DNA from: Setaria digitata
Lineage: Eukaryota > Nematoda > Chromadorea > Rhabditida > Setariidae
DNA length: 64,000 nt
Direction of reading: 5' to 3'
Assembly: GCA_003640385.1 (NCBI GenBank)
Contig: RCAB01000241.1
Span: 30,857 to 94,856, forward strand
The notes under the pieces were generated by a model. The model saw only the letters and a list, made by a program, of their open reading frames with translations. It made no database searches and was not told the DNA's origin. Shown here piece after piece: positions 12,477 to 25,800 of the stretch (within the stretch, counting starts at the first letter, position 1; every line of letters starts with the position of its first letter). The position numbers and the translations under genes are program-made.

Positions 12477-13777
12477 AACTAGCTCACTCCCACCCAGCCG
12501 AAGTCAGCAGACCACTCGGCGAAATATATTTGAGATAAAAGAAAGCTGTCTGGAAAGTGAACATAAAGCACCAATACAACTACTCCTCTACAGACAAACA
12601 GTCAAAGAGTATTTTCCATCTTAGCAGCTCTATATTGTTCTTTAAGAATTTATTAATTCTATATGTTTCTTCAAGGAAGATTTATTCGCAGAACTTCTGT
12701 ATAATCAAATGCTGTAAGTAACAATTAGTCTGACAAAGAGACAAAGATAACTATGTTATTAGTTGATATTAATTATGGTAGATAAATAAATCTATTTATT
12801 GCATTAAAGTGACAAGCTATCGCTACTTATAAGCAGAAACAATTATTTGAATTTGAAACTTTTTATTATTATATTGAAACAGTATAGCAAATTTGAATAT
12901 TATTGTATTTAATTATTATGTCTATTCGAAGTCATCACAAATACCAAAAGTTAATATCCTCGAAATTTATCACCGATACGTAGAAATAATTACTTGTAAA
13001 CGAAAAACTGCTGAATAAAAGATCAATGAGAATAATATATAATAAGATTTCACGGTTAAATCGATGAATCTTTTATAGGAAATCTTATTACTGTGATAAA
13101 ACTGAGACTACTTCCCGGTAGATTACTCCATTCATTCATGCATTTTTATTATAATATTTGAATTATTCATTTACCTGTAATTTGTTACTTCTCCCATTTA
13201 TCAGTTACTGTCTCTTATTCACTGATTTATTTGTTAAAAAAAATGAAAAATTTTGAAGTTTATTTACGAGAGTTGTACTCTGCATGTTTGTCTTAATTTG
13301 TTAAAATGAAAGAATGCTGGAATGAATCAGAATGATCCTTTCAAAGATGTGAAAGTTATTAATGCATTATCATTCGTGAAGAGAGTATTCTTTGATAACA
13401 TTCTACGTCGCAGTGCTTTACTTCTCTTGTAGCTATATTCATTTCTTTCCTTTTCAGTTTCATTCCATCATTCAGAATCTCACCTAAATCAAACTTCTCT
13501 GCAATGGATTCACAATTCATCATAGATATAACTAACCTACTGCATCATATTATTCACTTTTTTTCCTTTTATCAAATAGTCTGATTTTTTCAGGAATAAA
13601 AATTTTATCATCACTCATATACAGGAATCTTTTGACATCTCTTAGTGGTTTATTCTGCATGAGGATCGTTTCACAATGACCGTTTTAATTGTAATTATAA
13701 TTTAATGGTTGCATTTGAGATTTTCGCCGAATGCAATAAAACTTTCTTCAATATAAGATTGAAATTTAAGCCATTGT

Positions 13778-14044
13778 TTGCCCGTTAAATTTAATGATCT
13801 CATTGGGAGGTTGCCGCTACTCTTTGCGGCGTTCCTAATCGCAACGTTCGTAGAAGAAACCATTCGGACCGGTTATTGCACCAAATCTAACAACATTTCT
13901 TCCCTTGGCAATTCTGCTGCCAGCAATCGCCGCAAAACTTTTGCAAACCCATTGACTACAACTATTACAGCGATTATACGACCATCAAATCATTCATCCA
14001 TCTCGTTGCTTGCCGTAGTTCGATGCGATTTATCGTCACAGTAA
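13778..14044 (+). CDS. Doubtful open frame in a GC-richer island
   Basis: An 88-codon open frame without its own ATG (it opens on TTG) encodes a hydrophobic stretch (LPLLFAAFLIATFVEETI) followed by a Ser/Asn/Thr-rich segment. The only reason to list it is that base composition here is clearly richer in G+C than the flanks. It could be an exon of an unseen gene preceded by the AG at about 13770, a promoter island for the neighbouring genes, or chance. No family recognised. Confidence 0.15.
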   Translation: MPVKFNDLIGRLPLLFAAFLIATFVEETIRTGYCTKSNNISSLGNSAASNRRKTFANPLTTTITAIIRPSNHSSISLLAVVRCDLSSQ

Positions 14045-14988
14045 CCTATAACCGTGAACTTTGTCCTTTGATAAAGTTATCATTTCTTTCTCTTTCTCTA
14101 GCACTTTCTTGATATTTCAGTATTTCAATGTGTAATTCGCAAAATTCGGGAATGTATGAACTAAATCTTATTGTTAACACTGATTCTATCCGGAACAAAT
14201 AATTCATTCGCAATTAAACGAATTATTTCGCATTTATTGGTAGCATATCTTAATTATTTAATCAGTAATTTTAATTTTCGATAACAATTATTCTTCTATT
14301 TTCTATTTATAAATTTTTGTGATGTTTGTTTGTTTATATATATTTACTTGCAAAATGTTCTACAACATACACAGTTTGGCTAAAAAAAATCACAAAGCTT
14401 ATGCTGCCATTCAATAGTGCTTATTTTGCTTTCTGCGGATCGACTTCCTAATGAAAAGTTCCTAATATCAGTAATTAAACAATTTCAACAAATTATTTTC
14501 AAGTCTAAAAATTGTTAACCATTTCTGGTGTATAAGGCTCATTACTGCTCATTAACTCTATTTAATTATTATCATAATGTGATAAGATGATCTTACTTAA
14601 AATACCAATTAAATGCATGATAGTTCACCCTTTTGATTTCTTGTTTTTTTGCAGATAATGCTGCCAAATTGAATGTAGAAATTACAACTATAAACTAAAA
14701 AATTTGTTAACTTTCCATTTGATGAATTACACGTGTTTGTTTTCCATGGCTGTAGGTATAATAGTTTGTTTCCGCTGATGAAAGAATCGCTGATAAAGTG
14801 TTGATGATTAATATGCATAGTAAACAAATGATACGTATGATATGAATACAATCGTTGAAAGGAAGGTGTCATTTGATTGAAATTTTTAAAATTTAATTTC
14901 ATGCAATAATTTATGGGAGTAGTTGTTATAAGCTTACATTATGTACGAAAAACATGCTCAAATAAACACATTAAAATGATGTTTATTA

Positions 14989-15075
14989 GGAATGGGAGGA
15001 ACCACAGAGAAAAACCGGATGAAGACAGCAACGGGATGGTGCGGGGCTCGGGGTTTAGGGGTCTGATAAACCGCT
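14989..15075. other. Short GC-rich island with a 24-codon ATG frame
   Basis: Within very AT-rich DNA this stretch is strongly G-rich on the plus strand (for example GGTGCGGGGCTCGGGG). It contains an ATG frame of 24 codons (14992-15066, beginning MGGTTEKNRMK) and a small inverted repeat GGTTTA..TAAACC with a 9-base loop. Function unknown. Confidence 0.4.
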
Positions 15076-16868
15076 GCTGAATTTCTCTCGACCAATGTGC
15101 TGAATTTGTCCCAAGTTCATCAAGCTATATTTAAGAATTATGAGTGTTTTTATTAGCAAATCACTAAATAATTATGCTGATGTTACAAAAATTTTCTTCC
15201 GAATTGATTTCCAATTAGTTTTCGAAGTACATTGTTCCTAGTAATGGAAAATACTATAATTTATTGAACGTTAATAGTATTTATAATTATTTTGAGCATT
15301 TAACATGTTAAGTCTAAAAATATACATAGCACACTAAGTGTTCCGGTTGAAAATATCTAAAATTTCGGTTGTTTTTAAACTTTAAATTTTAGTAAAAATT
15401 GATTTAATGATTTTTCGTACATGAATTTTATTTATTATAATTTTCACAATAGGCTCTTTGTTTTGTTACTAATTGGAATTGTTTTTTGTGGTAAAAGAAA
15501 ATGAGACTGCTTTGGAACAAATTTTCCTTACTTTTCTTTAACCATCCCATCAAAACAATTTAAACATCTCATGTGATTTCAATAATTTGTCAACCCAACA
15601 TTGTGTTTATATTAAAACCAACCCATTCTTATTTCCTCTAAAAATACTTCCGTCTTATCTTATTTCAAGTGTCTTTTATGACTACTTTGCTTATTACTGT
15701 TCTATCAATTATCACTATTTTAATTATTTAAAATTGAAATTGAGCTGTAATTGTTCACTTCTTGAAAGAAATTTGGAAGCAAAAAAAAAAAAAACAATAT
15801 TTTAACGTTAATAACACTCCATTTTTGGAAAAAGGACGGATCAGTTTGAAACAAACTTCGATAACAAACAGCAATGATAATTGGTTTATTATCAAAAAAT
15901 AGCAGCTAGCTATCTACTTCTACAAATACTGCTTACAAAGTACTTTAAAATTTTAACACAGCTTTTCGTTGTTAATCCTTTACTTCTAATTACAATCAGA
16001 ATATTTAAATTTTCCACATAATTCGTTGCTACTATTTCATTTCATTCATTTGTCTAAACTTTCTCTAAAATATGTTAAATTCCTCAATTTTGCTATAATT
16101 TAACACTGCAAGTCAATTTTCTCTACATTTTTTTCTTTTTGACTTGTACAAGTTTTTTTTTTTCCTTCTTTTTTTTCTCACCCAATTAAAACAATTTTAT
16201 TTTCAAGTGAATAATTTCGTTCTAAATAATATGTGCTGTAGGAGAGCGGAAAGAAAGAAAGAAGTTTGACTTTTTTAATTATTTCTCGACAAATTGCTTC
16301 TATTAGAATTAAACTTGTTTTCAATAGCGACAACAAATTTTCTTTTTCAAGTTGGGTAAAAGTAACATCCTTAAACAGTGAGTCACAATATGGCGTAATA
16401 GATACTTTTAAAATATTTTGGTAAAAATTCTAACAGTCAATTCACCGCACAATGCCAATGTTGATGATAAACATTTGAGCTCATTGTTACAACTTCTTCT
16501 CGCCTCCATTAAATTTCATTTCGTTTTTAATTTATTTCATTTTAATTAGATTTATCAACGATATCTATTGTTCCATCTTCTTCTACTGATTTAATTAAAT
16601 ATAAAATATTCGACGTAAGATATATTTTCCTCATTATCTATGCCTAAAATACTGCATTGTAATGTAATAAGTGTAATGTTTATTCTCTAAAATTTACAGT
16701 GTTATCGACAAAGATTTAGAGGAGCATAAAAACAAATCAATAATTTATGTAAAAAAAAAAAAAGAATTAAAAAATTAATATCCTTCATTTTAGTGGTTTG
16801 TAATCACTACAAAAAAAAAAAAAAATGTCATCTAAAACACTTCCTTTGCTCCGTCGCTTGTTCGCTTT

Positions 16869-16886
16869 TAATCGAGAAATCGATTA
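16869..16886. promoter_or_regulatory. Perfect inverted repeat TAATCGA-GAAA-TCGATTA
   Basis: TAATCGAGAAATCGATTA is a 7-bp perfect inverted repeat around a 4-base centre, and contains ATCGA/TCGAT of the type bound by CUT/ONECUT and homeodomain proteins. It lies about 0.9 kb upstream of the golgin-like start. A regulatory role is inference. Confidence 0.3.
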
Positions 16887-17783
16887 ATGTCAATCTAACC
16901 TGATGTAAAATTACAAAACATTGTTGAAGAAATGGAAAATCCGACTGTAAGGGTATTAAACAAATCAGATACAATTACACTCTCGAAAAAAAAAAAAAAA
17001 AAAAAAAAAAGGAAGAACAAAAAAACAGTAGTAACGGTAAAACTGTCGATAGGATGAAAAATATGACAAGATTTTTTTTCTTGAACAGATTTACTAAACA
17101 GCAGTATTTTTCTCGAAATGTTTACTGTTTTAATGTCAATACATCTCCTCTTGATACAAGAAGAACAAGGATGACTAACATTTCCGGATGTAAGTTTAAA
17201 AGTTTCAAATTTGAATCTACTTGTTTTTGTTTACTGCTGATTCATTATTTGATTGAATATATTAATTCTGTTAGCAAAATATTGTCTGTTCATGCCAAAT
17301 TTTAGCTTCATTTGGTTTATTATATAAGTGATCAGTTTATGTAATTTTTCTGGGTTTCTTCTTCAGTAGTGACAATTATTTTGCCCATTTCATCATTTTA
17401 TATTTTACTATATTATCATTTTAAAAAATCCTTTTTTTTTTTGAAAAATAAGAAATCTTAGAAATTGATAAAAAAGTTTTTCACTTCATTGATATAGGAC
17501 TAAAATAATGATTGCTGCTTATAATTGTTCAACTTACACCATAGTAATTATTAACTTCCATTGTTATTAACATGAAAGTTTAAACTATACTTTATTTTAA
17601 TTCCTTCTTACTTTTATTGACACTTTTTTTTTGGCTTTTGTGGAAGTTTATTGTAATTGAATTTGAGGAAATTTATAAACAAATTTCATAACTCATCCAT
17701 TTTTCACAAGACATCTGTCCATATTTGAAAAGTAATTAATGATTCGATTGTTGTGGATGATATAGTGAATTTCTGAACGAATC

Positions 17784-17792
17784 TTTCTGCAG
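17784..17792 (+). other. Candidate SL trans-splice acceptor of the golgin-like gene
   Basis: TTTCTGCAG ends 19 bases before the ATG at 17812, with no obvious upstream coding exon. This is the usual placing of a nematode spliced-leader acceptor; a cis-spliced 5' UTR exon is equally possible. Confidence 0.4.
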
Positions 17793-17811
17793 TGATTGTA
17801 GATCTAGAACA

Positions 17812-19590
17812 ATGTATAATCAAGAAAATCAAAATGATAAGAGAAGTAGTGAGCAACTCGCCTTATCAGTGCCGTACGTTAACAAACCTGAAGACAAGGG
17901 ATATATCAAAGCAATAAAAGTACCGCATCCATACTCTGATGAATGTTTGGAAGTTAGTACAAACTTTTCGAATGATTCTTCTGGTCATCATTTGAGCCAA
18001 AGCTCATTCGTTAGTTTACTACTGCATTTTGCCTTTTAAATCACTTTAAAAATTTGTGAAATGTTGTCCTTTTTTTTTTTTTCGCAATTTAATTTATAGC
18101 CTACAAGTGAAGGATGAATTATTTTGAATAAGTAAAATGATTGATCCAGTCATACTGTAATTTAAAAAGAAATATTTAGTCTGTCAAGTAACATTCTTTT
18201 TGCAGATCTTACCATCAAATTATGATGATCAATCACTTGAACGCCTTAGTATTGATGATTCCGATTTGATTGATGACTCAACCAGTGGTATTGTTTTTTT
18301 CCTATGTTTGAAATTCTTGAAGAAAAAAGAATATTTTTGTTGGAATTTTTAAGTTTAAAACATTTTTCAATTCAAGAAATATTTTGTGTTAGAAACTTTA
18401 AAGTGTTTGAGGAACAACTTATTTATTTATTAATTTTATTCAAATATCTCAAAATTTACCTTTTTTTTTTTGCTACAACTGTTAAAATTTATTTTATTAG
18501 ACGCTTTATTCTCTCATTCAAATAGAAATTCTGCTGTTGACGTGACGGCTAAAAAGCTCGTTCGTACACATGTAATGGTAAAAGTTACGGAACGAAGTTT
18601 AAAACACGTAGAAGTGAAATATTTTTCATAGAACAATTGTTGTTCATAATAACACATCATACGTAAGTCAGAGTAGGAAAAATAATATGATATTATAGCT
18701 GCGCAACTGTCCACATCATCACCAATATCCGTTACATCCGCATCAACGTCGTCCTTCTATCCGACACTTCATGTCGGTACTGGATTGGAGAACAGTACCA
18801 AATATCCAAAGTATGCTTTGTAATTTATCAGTTCAAAGGTCTTCAATATTCGGTGATAATGATTAATAATCATTCATATCAGAAACTAAAATTCTGGACT
18901 GTTCTGCTAATTTCTTTCAATCATTTTTATACAGAACTGAGCAATCAAACACGACGAAAAGTGGCCAAGTTAGTAATTTGCGATTCAATGATAGATACAA
19001 GGTGATTTTTATAAATTTAAAAACTTCAAAGGTATTGAAATCTCGTTAAAGTTAACCATGCTTACTAATTATAAAAATAAATGACGTAGTCCTTGTAATA
19101 AATGTCAGCGACAAGACTGGCACATTGATTTTTTTCATTAATTAACATCTTTTATCATTTAAAAAAAAGAAGCAATGAATGATAAAGTCAAAGATAACAC
19201 GCTCTATTCTTACAAAGATTTATTATTAAGCAACTGAATATATTACATATTTCAGAAATACGCAGCTATAAAAAGCCGATTAAACGAATTATGCCAAATG
19301 ATTGCGGAAAAAGACAAGCAATTACGAGTAGTTCGAAATGGACTTAATGAAAAGGATTTGGAAATTGGGAAATTATGTGATAGGATAAGAGCTTTGGAAT
19401 ATAACTGTCAAAGATTGCAGTCAGTAATTGAATCTGTTGGGTCTGTCCAGTTTTATTATTTTAATTTTTCCTTTTTTCATTTATTTCTACTTTAATAATA
19501 CAACTATGAATAAGGCAAAAAGGAATAGATTAGATAAATTTCATTGTAAAATGAGCAACATATAAATTTGGAACTCAATTTTTTATCAGA

Positions 19591-19662
<72 letters not shown>

Positions 19663-21521
19663 GCGCTACTTGTTCAACTTTCAAGAATTCAAAGATTTAA
19701 AATAGTTAGGACAGAAGGCTTAAAATTGGATTGACTTAAAATCAAACAAAGAAGTAATTTGATTTCGGAAAATACAATAATTTATGTTAAAATGACAGCT
19801 AAAGAATATCGGCATTTCCGGATTTATGAAGTATCCATTTGATAAGAAATCATTTTTATCACCATAATCCAATTAGTAATTGCTATTAAATGTACCTTTG
19901 CAAATATAATATGTTACATTGACATCTGTTTTCTTCAGAATAATGTATGGACGGATTTGTCTTCATTGCATATCATATTCCAATTTTTCAACAATATTAC
20001 CTTGAATATCGTATGATAAGTTGTATGATAAGTTGCAGAGATGAAGCTGATGAAAATCAAGTGAAATTACAAGAAATTATTAACGAACGTGACGGTTTAC
20101 TTGTTCGGAACGCTTCANTATGATAAGTTGCAGAGATGAAGCTGATGAAAATCAAGTAAAATTACAAGAAATTATTAACGAACGTGACGGTTTACTTGTT
20201 CGGAACGCTTCACTCTCGCGACAGGTACGTTTTACTTTCAGCAAAATATCGTTGAGATAAATGATTGTATATTAAAACGGCACTTTTGACATTTTTCAAA
20301 TCATTGTAAGCCGACTTTATTGTTGTTTTAAAAGCTGAACGTCATCTACTTCGAGTACTTGATAATATTCAGCAATTGCTTATTATCCATATCAGCTATT
20401 CTGATAACTCAAAATTTTGAAGAAATAATGTTCATCTGAGAGACACTACAATTTTCATGAAACTCTGAAAAAGATTACCAGGAAAATCTTCATAGTGATG
20501 ATAATCATGTGTTTTACAGATTGAATTCGAGAAACGAGAATGGTCAATTGAGCGAGAACGTCTTTCAATGGATCTTGACGATGTTACAAGAGAACTTGAA
20601 TTACAAAAAATGATTCTAAATGGCGAAAGTATTTCAGAAATTGTTCAACGAGTAAGCAGAGTTTTCCATACATTTGTTTGACTAGAAAAAAAGGATAGAA
20701 ATGATGGGAAAAAAACGGAGGAAATGAATAACTTTCATTTATGAGTAATGAATTTCCAAATCTAATAGTAATTAATAGTATTGTGAATTTCCCAAGCCGA
20801 AGTTCATCTCTTCATATTGTTGGAGGATTTTTTTTTTTTTTTTCATGAGCTTATAAGCTATAATATCATATTATTTCGATAGAAGAAAACGAATAAAAAT
20901 TATGAAAATTTAGTGGCAAACAAAAGTTTTTGAATTGGAAGGAATGATAACTGATCGAGATCGTGCAATACGAGCTCAACAACTTCGGATCAGTAAGCTA
21001 AAGCGATCATTAGCAGAAGTTGATCACATTTCTTGTGATTCATCAGATTCACAGACAAAATTGGACTTTCCAACTTTCATTAATATAAAACGTCTTCTTC
21101 TACAATACCTTACAAGGTATAATTAATAATCAGATTTTCACACACATTTTTCTGATTGTCATAATTCAACAAACATTGCTATCTATCGATATTCCAAAAC
21201 TAAGTTAAAAATTATTGTAATTTTAAATTTTTATTCATTTTAAATAACCTTGGCCATCTTATTTCTTAAATAAATATTGAATTATTATTTGACGAAAATA
21301 GACTAATATAGTATTTCTATTAACTTATCCAATCATCTTCATAGATAGATTGAATTCTTAGAGTGTTATAGTTTACTTTAATAAGTGGCACACAATAACT
21401 TTGCAGTTCCGATGAAGAGCGTATGCAGCTATTACGGAATGTTTCAAGTATGCTTCATCTATCGGATGAAGAACAACGTCAGATATTGGCTAATCTGAAG
21501 GAGAAAATTCAGATTTCCTAA
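17812..21521 (+). CDS. Coiled-coil protein with C-terminal GRIP/GRAB-like domain, probable golgin
   Basis: Nine exons: 17812-18009, 18206-18287, 18699-18810, 18935-19001, 19256-19440, 20134-20224, 20520-20651, 20914-21116, 21407-21521; 394 aa, all phases consistent. Residues 1-150 are polar and probably disordered, with a Ser/Thr-rich patch near 95-110. Residues about 154-330 are heptad-like (for example LNEKDLEIGKLCDRIRALE and MDLDDVTRELELQK) and should form a coiled coil. The last 55 residues (INIKRLLLQYLT..., SSDEERMQLLRNVSSMLHLS, DEEQRQILANLKEK) have the pattern of GRIP or GRAB domains, which anchor golgins to the Golgi through Arl1 or Arf. The conserved GRIP Tyr position appears to be Asn. 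The protein is short for a golgin. Exon 6 is duplicated in the assembly around an N at 20118; I use the second copy, which keeps the splice donor. The exon 5 donor (GTCTGT) is weak but gives the right phase. Family is moderately sure, function inferred. Confidence 0.8.
19593..19660. repeat. (TC)n(TA)n compound microsatellite
   Basis: An uninterrupted (TC)n run passes directly into (TA)n, inside intron 5 of the golgin-like gene. Confidence 0.9.
20024..20212. repeat. 94-bp exact duplication around a single N (assembly artefact)
   Basis: Bases 20024-20117 and 20119-20212 are identical except G20063 versus A20158 (a synonymous Val codon change), with one N between them at 20118. The duplicated block covers the acceptor and most of exon 6 of the golgin-like gene. 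Contig ends carrying two alleles that were joined rather than merged explain this better than a biological duplication. Confidence 0.85.
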
Positions 21522-22814
21522 ATTACTTTTCAAATTCAGTCTATCATTTCTATAGTGCCGAATGATGATGCACTTTATTCGGCTTTAATCATCATACTTT
21601 TGCTCTATATAAAGTTTCTAGTATCCATTTAGTGAAATTTCTCTTTTTTTTTTCTTTGTCTTGAAGAAATTGAACGAAATTTTCAAAATTGTAATTAACG
21701 ATTCAAAAGAAAAAAAAAAAAAGAACGAAAAATTTTAACATAAACAAAAATGCACGACAATGCTTCAAAACACTTTGTCAATCACCAAAAGTACATTTCA
21801 TATTTTCAAAAAAAAAGAAAAAAGACATTGTAAGTAAGATAAGGCTAATATAAGGCCTGGAATTTCTACTTTTTTTTTTCGCTTCTTTTTTTTTATCACA
21901 AGAATTTTTGTTTGAAAACAAGATACACTTATCGATGTTCTAAATTTTGCATAAAGTGATTTTTATTTTCGAACTATGTGAACAAAATTGGTATTATTGT
22001 CAAGCTGATATAGTAAAAGATCTGTTAGTCGTGAGGTAAATAATTAGAAAACAAAGGAGATTAATACAAATATTTAATTTTTAAGTGTAAAGCATTGAGG
22101 GTTATCAATTCTGAAAGTTATAATTGATGGTTCACATGTTTTAAATTTTACAAGATAATTTAAAAAAAAAAAAAAAACAAATAAATAAATAAATAAAGAC
22201 GCAAAAAGAAGACACAGGAAGGAAGCTTGCCGAATTAAAGTGTAATTTCAAGATTATTATGCAGTGATAACAATCATAAAACGCTGTTATTATCACTGTT
22301 TATCAATATATTAGTGAATATCAAATGGAACAGCTGAAATTTTCAATTAGTAGTCACAAAAAAAAAAAAAAAAAAAAATGGCAATCGAACTCCTTCAGAA
22401 TTTGTCTTCAATTTTAATAATATCATTTTATAAAACGATTATGATCAGCAAAATGATATAGGAAGTGTACAATTCGTAATACAACTTCATCGGCTAACTT
22501 AAACTATTAGTCTACCGTTGATAACAGTACTGGATTGTTGTGCATCAACGTTCAAAATTCATTATCCAAAATTTATTTTAATTAGTTTTTATTTCAGTAC
22601 CAACTTATATCGAAAGTCCATGAATATTTATTTTGTTTAAAGGAAAACTTTCTTTCTTTTTTTTTTTTATTACTTTGATTTTGATTTATATGTGAAATGA
22701 TTTTAATTAATGCAATAATTACAAGCTGAAAGAAAGCTGAAGAACAATAGCAATAACAGGGAAAAAAAAATTATTTGAGCAAAATTAATTTATATTGAAA
22801 GTCCACAAATATTT
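21522..22814. other. Convergent intergenic region, golgin-like and GPCR genes
   Basis: Contains the two 3' UTRs. A (AAAT)n run sits at about 22179-22195 and several poly-A runs of up to about 20 bases occur. No gene seen. Confidence 0.65.
22627..22632 (-). terminator. Candidate poly(A) signal of the GPCR gene
   Basis: Plus-strand TTTATT, i.e. AATAAA on the minus strand, about 180 bases past the stop codon. Other AATAAA-like words exist nearby, so the choice is tentative. Confidence 0.35.
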
Positions 22815-25800
22815 TCAACAATTACTTTGCTGATGAAGCTTACGAATACTCATCGATCGCCGCTTTCTCATAAATCCCAACGTTAATAAATCACGAAAAC
22901 ATCGTCGAAAATCATGATTGTACATTGTGTAAATTATTGGATTTAATACCTGCATTACATAATGAAATTTTCACGTGAAAATTTGAATAAACGATATCGA
23001 AAGGCTATTTAAGTGATCATATCAAGGTAATCAGAGTCCTATCAACAGTTAAATTAAGAAATTGATCTAATTAATGAATGGTTTTAATATGATGCTATAA
23101 CATAAAAACATTTAAATGTTCATTTTATTAATTAATAAACTAACAGAATTTGAATAGCCTAGCCATAGGAATACTTCTTTTGTGACATAAATGATATCAT
23201 TGGAACTGCTCACCAGTACTTCGATTAAGTAAATCACGAAAAATGGAAACCAACATATCGTGAATGCTGCAAGTTTCCAAATTTATTGAAATATTTCTCC
23301 ACTTTTTTTTTATTTTATTTTTTATTTTACTTTTTGACAATCATCAGAAACTTTAACTAAATTGCGAGATTTTTTTAGAATGGGAAGTGTCCAAAGTAAG
23401 TGTAATTGTATGTAAGAAGAAATTAAATATAGAATGCAAAGCGTATGAGTATGAGTGAAATATATTACATTTTCCGTCATTTTCAGAAAAAAAATTGAGC
23501 TATTTTTAGTTTTAATTTTAAAGTTTTTTATTTTCAAAGTCATTTTTTTTTTTTACATCAAATAATAAATCTGATCATTTCCGTTAAATTCGAAAAAAAA
23601 AAATTAAAAAAAGAAAATTAAAAAAAAAAAAAAGAATACCAAAAAAAAGAATAGCAATTGTTTTCAGAGCTTTTCGCTCCTTTAAATAAACAATTTTTTC
23701 CCGCGAATTACGAGTGAATTTTCCAGGGCCATACGTTTGGTAACGATCATGTGCTTTGGCCAACAAATTACGTGGTTGCAACTTCAGATAACAGTGCTGG
23801 GCTATTCTGGCTAACGTTAATACAGTCCCATCGTCAGTATCTGTTCGATTTGCTAACGCCTTAAAATGGAATAAATTTATTGAAATAACAAAAAAAAAAA
23901 TATTGTTTGGCGAGTATAAATCTCTTCGAGGATCAATTTAGCTTATTGCTGCAATCAGTTCATGTTCGGAGGTAATTGATAAAATAAATTTTGCTAACTA
24001 ATTAATTACTGACTTCTGAAATTGATAACATATATCTAATATGACACATGAATGGAATTGAATTTTGAACCATATTCAAGCATATATTTTTATTCACTTA
24101 TTTGCTATAAAGCTAGAAGTCATTGCTAGAAATGTCTTTGTTGATATATGAAAACATTAAAACTAAGCATTTTATCTCGCTTATCAATTTCACAATTAGT
24201 TTAGTAATGAATTAGAACATCTTAACATCTTAACTGAAAAGATTCAGTGCATGAAATATGAGCCTCATCCACACAATGCATTATAAACTGATACCTTTTT
24301 TCTTTTTTTCTAAACTATAACTAGCCTCATCTTACTCTATCAACAAGAAAAGTTAGTTTTTCCATTGGAGTAATTTCTAATTTTGGTTTGAATGATTTAA
24401 AAAGAATACTTAAAGCCTTCCGAAAAAAAAAACATAAAATAAAACAAAACAAAAATCTTTTCTTAAAAAAAAAAAAAGACAAGAATTCTCGTTGTGAATG
24501 ACCTTTATTTTATCATTTATTGTTATCTCGCATACGGATGAGTTTGATCTTATCGCTGATATGCCAACACTGATAGCACTGTACATTAGATCGTTTGGTG
24601 CTTGCTTTTCAGGTGCTGATTCGTCCTCCAAATGAAGTGTACCGTTTGGTTGTGAATCGTACCGTTCAATGATACTCCTACAAAATTATATACTTCCTAA
24701 ATATGTGTTAAGGCATTTCAGAATTAAATTTCATAGCCTAAAAATTAAAAATATTCAACAAAAAGAGGTATCTATGGTTTACTTGAAATGAAATAAATTT
24801 TCCATCCATTTTAAGCCTTTATTTTTCTTTCATATATGTATATGTTGTATACCTATATATATATATATATATATATGTTATAAAATATGAAATAAATTTA
24901 AATAAAAGAACGGACTAAAATGCATAAATTAGTATACTCCATCTATTTAAATTAATAAATTTTATTTAAAATTTAAATATTTCTAATTTAACTAAGTTTC
25001 AATGTTTTTATTCACATTTCATTTAAACCTGCAAATTTTATTCATTTAAATTGTTTTTAACTTGTCTGAAAACTATTTATTGCCAGTTATGGGAAATTAT
25101 CTGGTCCTTATTATCAATAATTACAAACTAATTATTTGTCATGGTTTGCTTACATTTACTATTTTCAGAGAGTTGAAATGGGAAAAAAGTAAATAAATAG
25201 TATTATCGCATGTTCCAAATATTTCAGAAAAACTAATAAGATAAACTGAATCGAATTTGGCTTAAACTAAATTCAGATAAGCTTATTGCACAGCAATTCA
25301 AGATGCAAAAAAGAAAAAACAAAGGAAAAAAAAAAGAAAGAAAAAGGAAAAAAAAAAGGCGAAAAAAGCAAATTGTACAATTAAATTAGTTATGCTTAAG
25401 GATGCGTTGACTTGATGATAATACTAAAATTGTACTAATAACCGCTAAATTGTAAAATTAATGACTGAAAGAATGAAAAATATTGTCTAATTTAAAGTAA
25501 TGGAATTTTTATTTTTAACCTTTCTTTGGTAAGATTGTTAGATGAGTAGTTTTTACTGGATCGATTATACGATTTTAAATTAATACTCTTCCGCAAAACT
25601 TTTTCTCGCCTTGATGCAATTCGAAATATTTTGTAGTATACCAAGCACATCAGCTAAAAATAAGTAATACCTTTCAATATTATGCCATTTTTCTAAGTCT
25701 CTTTGCTAATATTACCATTTAGCAATTATAATAAGATTAGGCAGAAAAGGAGAGATGCGAATAACTTTGTTTTACTCTTATCATTGTTTTTTTTTTTTTT

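Larger units (their letters stand above)
12477..17811. other. Divergent intergenic region between set-4 and the golgin-like gene
   Basis: About 5.3 kb holding both promoters. Mostly AT-rich with A runs at 15781, 16751, 16811 and 16987. Two short GC-richer islands stand out (13780-14043 and 14989-15075), plus a perfect 18-bp inverted repeat at 16869. No supportable multi-exon gene. Confidence 0.6.

Noticed and set aside
14609..14902. 97-codon minus-strand frame
   Set aside because: Low-complexity AT-rich translation with no domain and no splice partners.
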